Assembly: GCA_016282215.1 (NCBI GenBank)
Contig: JAEEKC010000034.1
Coordinates: forward strand, 1-15,764
Length of the DNA stretch: 15,764 nt
Direction of reading: 5' to 3'
Origin: Lachnospiraceae bacterium
GTDB taxonomy: Bacteria; Bacillota; Clostridia; Lachnospirales; Lachnospiraceae
Both the position numbers and the translations under genes were made by a program. Of this stretch, positions 14,301 through 15,764 are shown in pieces; the first letter of the stretch is position 1; each line of letters starts with the position of its first letter. A model generated the notes under the pieces. It was not told the origin of the DNA and did no database searches. It saw nothing but the letters and a program-made list of their open reading frames with translations.

Positions 14301-15764
14301 ATGAGAGATAAAAAAACCGGCAACGTCAGTTTGGTTGTGATCATATGTCTGCTGATCAATGTAGGCGGGAGATTTCTGGAAGAGCTTTTGGAGCTTCCTG
14401 TCTGGCTTGACAGTTTCGGCACGGTTCTTGCGGCTTATACCTTCGGTCCGTTCTGCGGAGCCGTGGTCGGTGCGTCTGCCAATGTGATCAGTGGCATCTT
14501 TACAAATCCCGTATCTTATATCTATGCGATCACCAGTATTGCCATCGGCATTGTCACAGGTCTTCTTGCGCGCAAAGGCTGGATGAGGGACCTGTTCGGT
14601 GCGCTGACCTGCAGTGTCGTGGTGACCATGGTATCCGTTGTTGTATCCACACCCCTGAACCTTATCTTTTATGAAGGAAGATGCGGCAATATATGGGGCG
14701 ATGGAGTCTTTGATTATCTGAGAGAGATCGGGATCCCGAAACTCCTTTCATCGTTGGTGGGCGAATTCTATGTGGATTTTTTGGACAAGGTCATTACCAT
14801 GATGTTTTTGTTCTGGGTGATCCGTGTTGTCAGACGTCTGCGTGATGAAAAAGTAAATCGGAATGAATTCGATGAAACCGATGTTTTAGAAGATATAAAC
14901 GATCAGGTCCGGGCGGAAAATCTGACAGCAGATAATGCGAAGGATGAGATAACAGCGAAAGAAGAGACGGAGTCGACAGACAAAGAAGAAAGCCGTGAGA
15001 CGGGAAATGCAGAAGACGGCGAAGAAAAAATACCCCGGATCGCAGAAAAGGGTGAACCTGTCAGCGTAAAAGTTTCCCGGAAGGCAAAGAAAAGAGAAAA
15101 AGTTCTTCGTCTGTTATTCTTCGCAACAGTTGGTGCAGGCCTGTGTTTCTTTGGTAATGGAAGCAAAGCGCTTGCTTCCCCGATCGATCTTGACAGCAAT
15201 GTGCTGACGGTATACAGCCGTGATAACGGGCTTCCCTGCGGCGAGGCAAATGATATTACACAGTCAAAAGACGGTATACTTTATATCGGAACCTATGCCG
15301 GACTATACCGGTATAACGGTTCTGAGTTTCAATGGATGGATGAGTATGAGTCGATCCGCAATGTGAACTGCCTGTACAATGATGATGAAGGAAGGCTGTG
15401 GATCGGTACCAATGATTCCGGTCTTTCCATCTGTATCAACGAGCGGATCGCAAACGTGCTGAAGGAAGAAGACGGCCTGCCGTCGAATTCCGTGCGCTGT
15501 ATTACCAAAGCTGCAGATGGCCTGTATTATGTGGGAACGACATCGGGACTCGAAGTACTCAAGCTTTCCGGCGGACTGACCATCGTGGATGAGATGCCGC
15601 AGATTGGATATGCACAGACGCTGTCAGCTGATTCACGCGGTTTCGTTGTGACGGTAACTTCAGACGGCGGGCTGCATCTTTTGAAAAACGGGGAATATGT
15701 CTCAAAGAAGGAACTGAATGTAGAAAACGAGATCTATACCTGCGCTGCTTTTGATGAAAACGAC
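14301..15764 (+). CDS. Sensor-like fusion: ECF S-component-like membrane domain plus Reg_prop beta-propeller (3' end outside the window)
   Basis: Open from ATG 14301 (AGGTG about seven bases upstream) to the window edge: 488 codons without a stop. Residues about 9-177 form a multi-helix domain with LDSFGTVLAAYTFGPFCGAV (36-55) and NVISGIFTNPVSYIYAITSI (61-80), resembling vitamin-type ECF transporter S components. A charged, Glu/Lys/Thr-rich linker follows (about 181-262). Residues 261-294 then look like an N-terminal signal peptide placed inside the protein: a basic stretch, a hydrophobic core and ALA-SP. From about 300, repeats such as DGILYIGTYAGLYRYNG (324-340) and EGRLWIGTNDSGLSICI (363-379) are Reg_prop propeller blades; four are visible. 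In the family such propellers are extracytoplasmic sensors, often followed by a signalling output domain, which here would lie beyond the edge. No transporter energising genes are nearby. Confidence 0.85.
   Translation, partial: MRDKKTGNVSLVVIICLLINVGGRFLEELLELPVWLDSFGTVLAAYTFGPFCGAVVGASANVISGIFTNPVSYIYAITSIAIGIVTGLLARKGWMRDLFGALTCSVVVTMVSVVVSTPLNLIFYEGRCGNIWGDGVFDYLREIGIPKLLSSLVGEFYVDFLDKVITMMFLFWVIRVVRRLRDEKVNRNEFDETDVLEDINDQVRAENLTADNAKDEITAKEETESTDKEESRETGNAEDGEEKIPRIAEKGEPVSVKVSRKAKKREKVLRLLFFATVGAGLCFFGNGSKALASPIDLDSNVLTVYSRDNGLPCGEANDITQSKDGILYIGTYAGLYRYNGSEFQWMDEYESIRNVNCLYNDDEGRLWIGTNDSGLSICINERIANVLKEEDGLPSNSVRCITKAADGLYYVGTTSGLEVLKLSGGLTIVDEMPQIGYAQTLSADSRGFVVTVTSDGGLHLLKNGEYVSKKELNVENEIYTCAAFDEND

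Overview
The window looks like chromosome from a low-to-mid GC anaerobic Firmicute, most likely a clostridial gut-type bacterium of the Lachnospiraceae kind. This rests on gene content and style: a giant fused 2-hydroxyacyl-CoA dehydratase activase-type protein, a PreP-like M16C peptidase, a DUF4349 lipoprotein next to era and recO, and strong AAGGAG-type ribosome binding sites. No phage, IS, CRISPR, tRNA or rRNA signature was seen. Gene density is high and no gap exceeds 300 bases; the largest are 5472-5742, 11089-11305 and 14134-14300.

Left arm (1-5471). The tail of a possible rightward gene (2-70) meets a convergent leftward pair across a bidirectional terminator (133-160). The pair is purC (long form of SAICAR synthetase) and a 1433-residue Fe-S protein. 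That protein carries two complete activase domains in tandem, followed by a DUF2229/dehydratase-like part. A perfect 17-bp inverted repeat lies between the two genes.

Divergent hub (5472-5742). Two face-to-face promoters, each TTGCAC-17-TATAAT, overlap so closely that their -10 boxes are one base apart. They point at the giant Fe-S protein and at a rhomboid-like membrane protein.

Right arm (5743-15764, all rightward). The genes are a rhomboid-fold protein lacking recognisable catalytic residues but with a Cys/His zinc tail; a sigma-70-like protein without region 4 and with an altered region 2.3-2.4; a small unknown protein; an M16C metallopeptidase; a DUF4349 lipoprotein; era; a short recO without its zinc finger; and, after a strong terminator, a large sensor-like protein that runs off the window. 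That last protein joins an ECF S-component-like membrane domain to an internal signal-peptide-like segment and a Reg_prop beta-propeller.

The most interesting unexplained signal is a roughly 55-base element. It occurs as a tandem pair before the sigma-like gene and once each before the lipoprotein gene and the sensor gene. Each gene-proximal copy ends at the ribosome binding site, and one hairpin shows a compensatory base-pair change between copies. It could be a cis-regulatory RNA or a promoter/operator cassette shared by a small regulon; I do not recognise it as a known riboswitch class.
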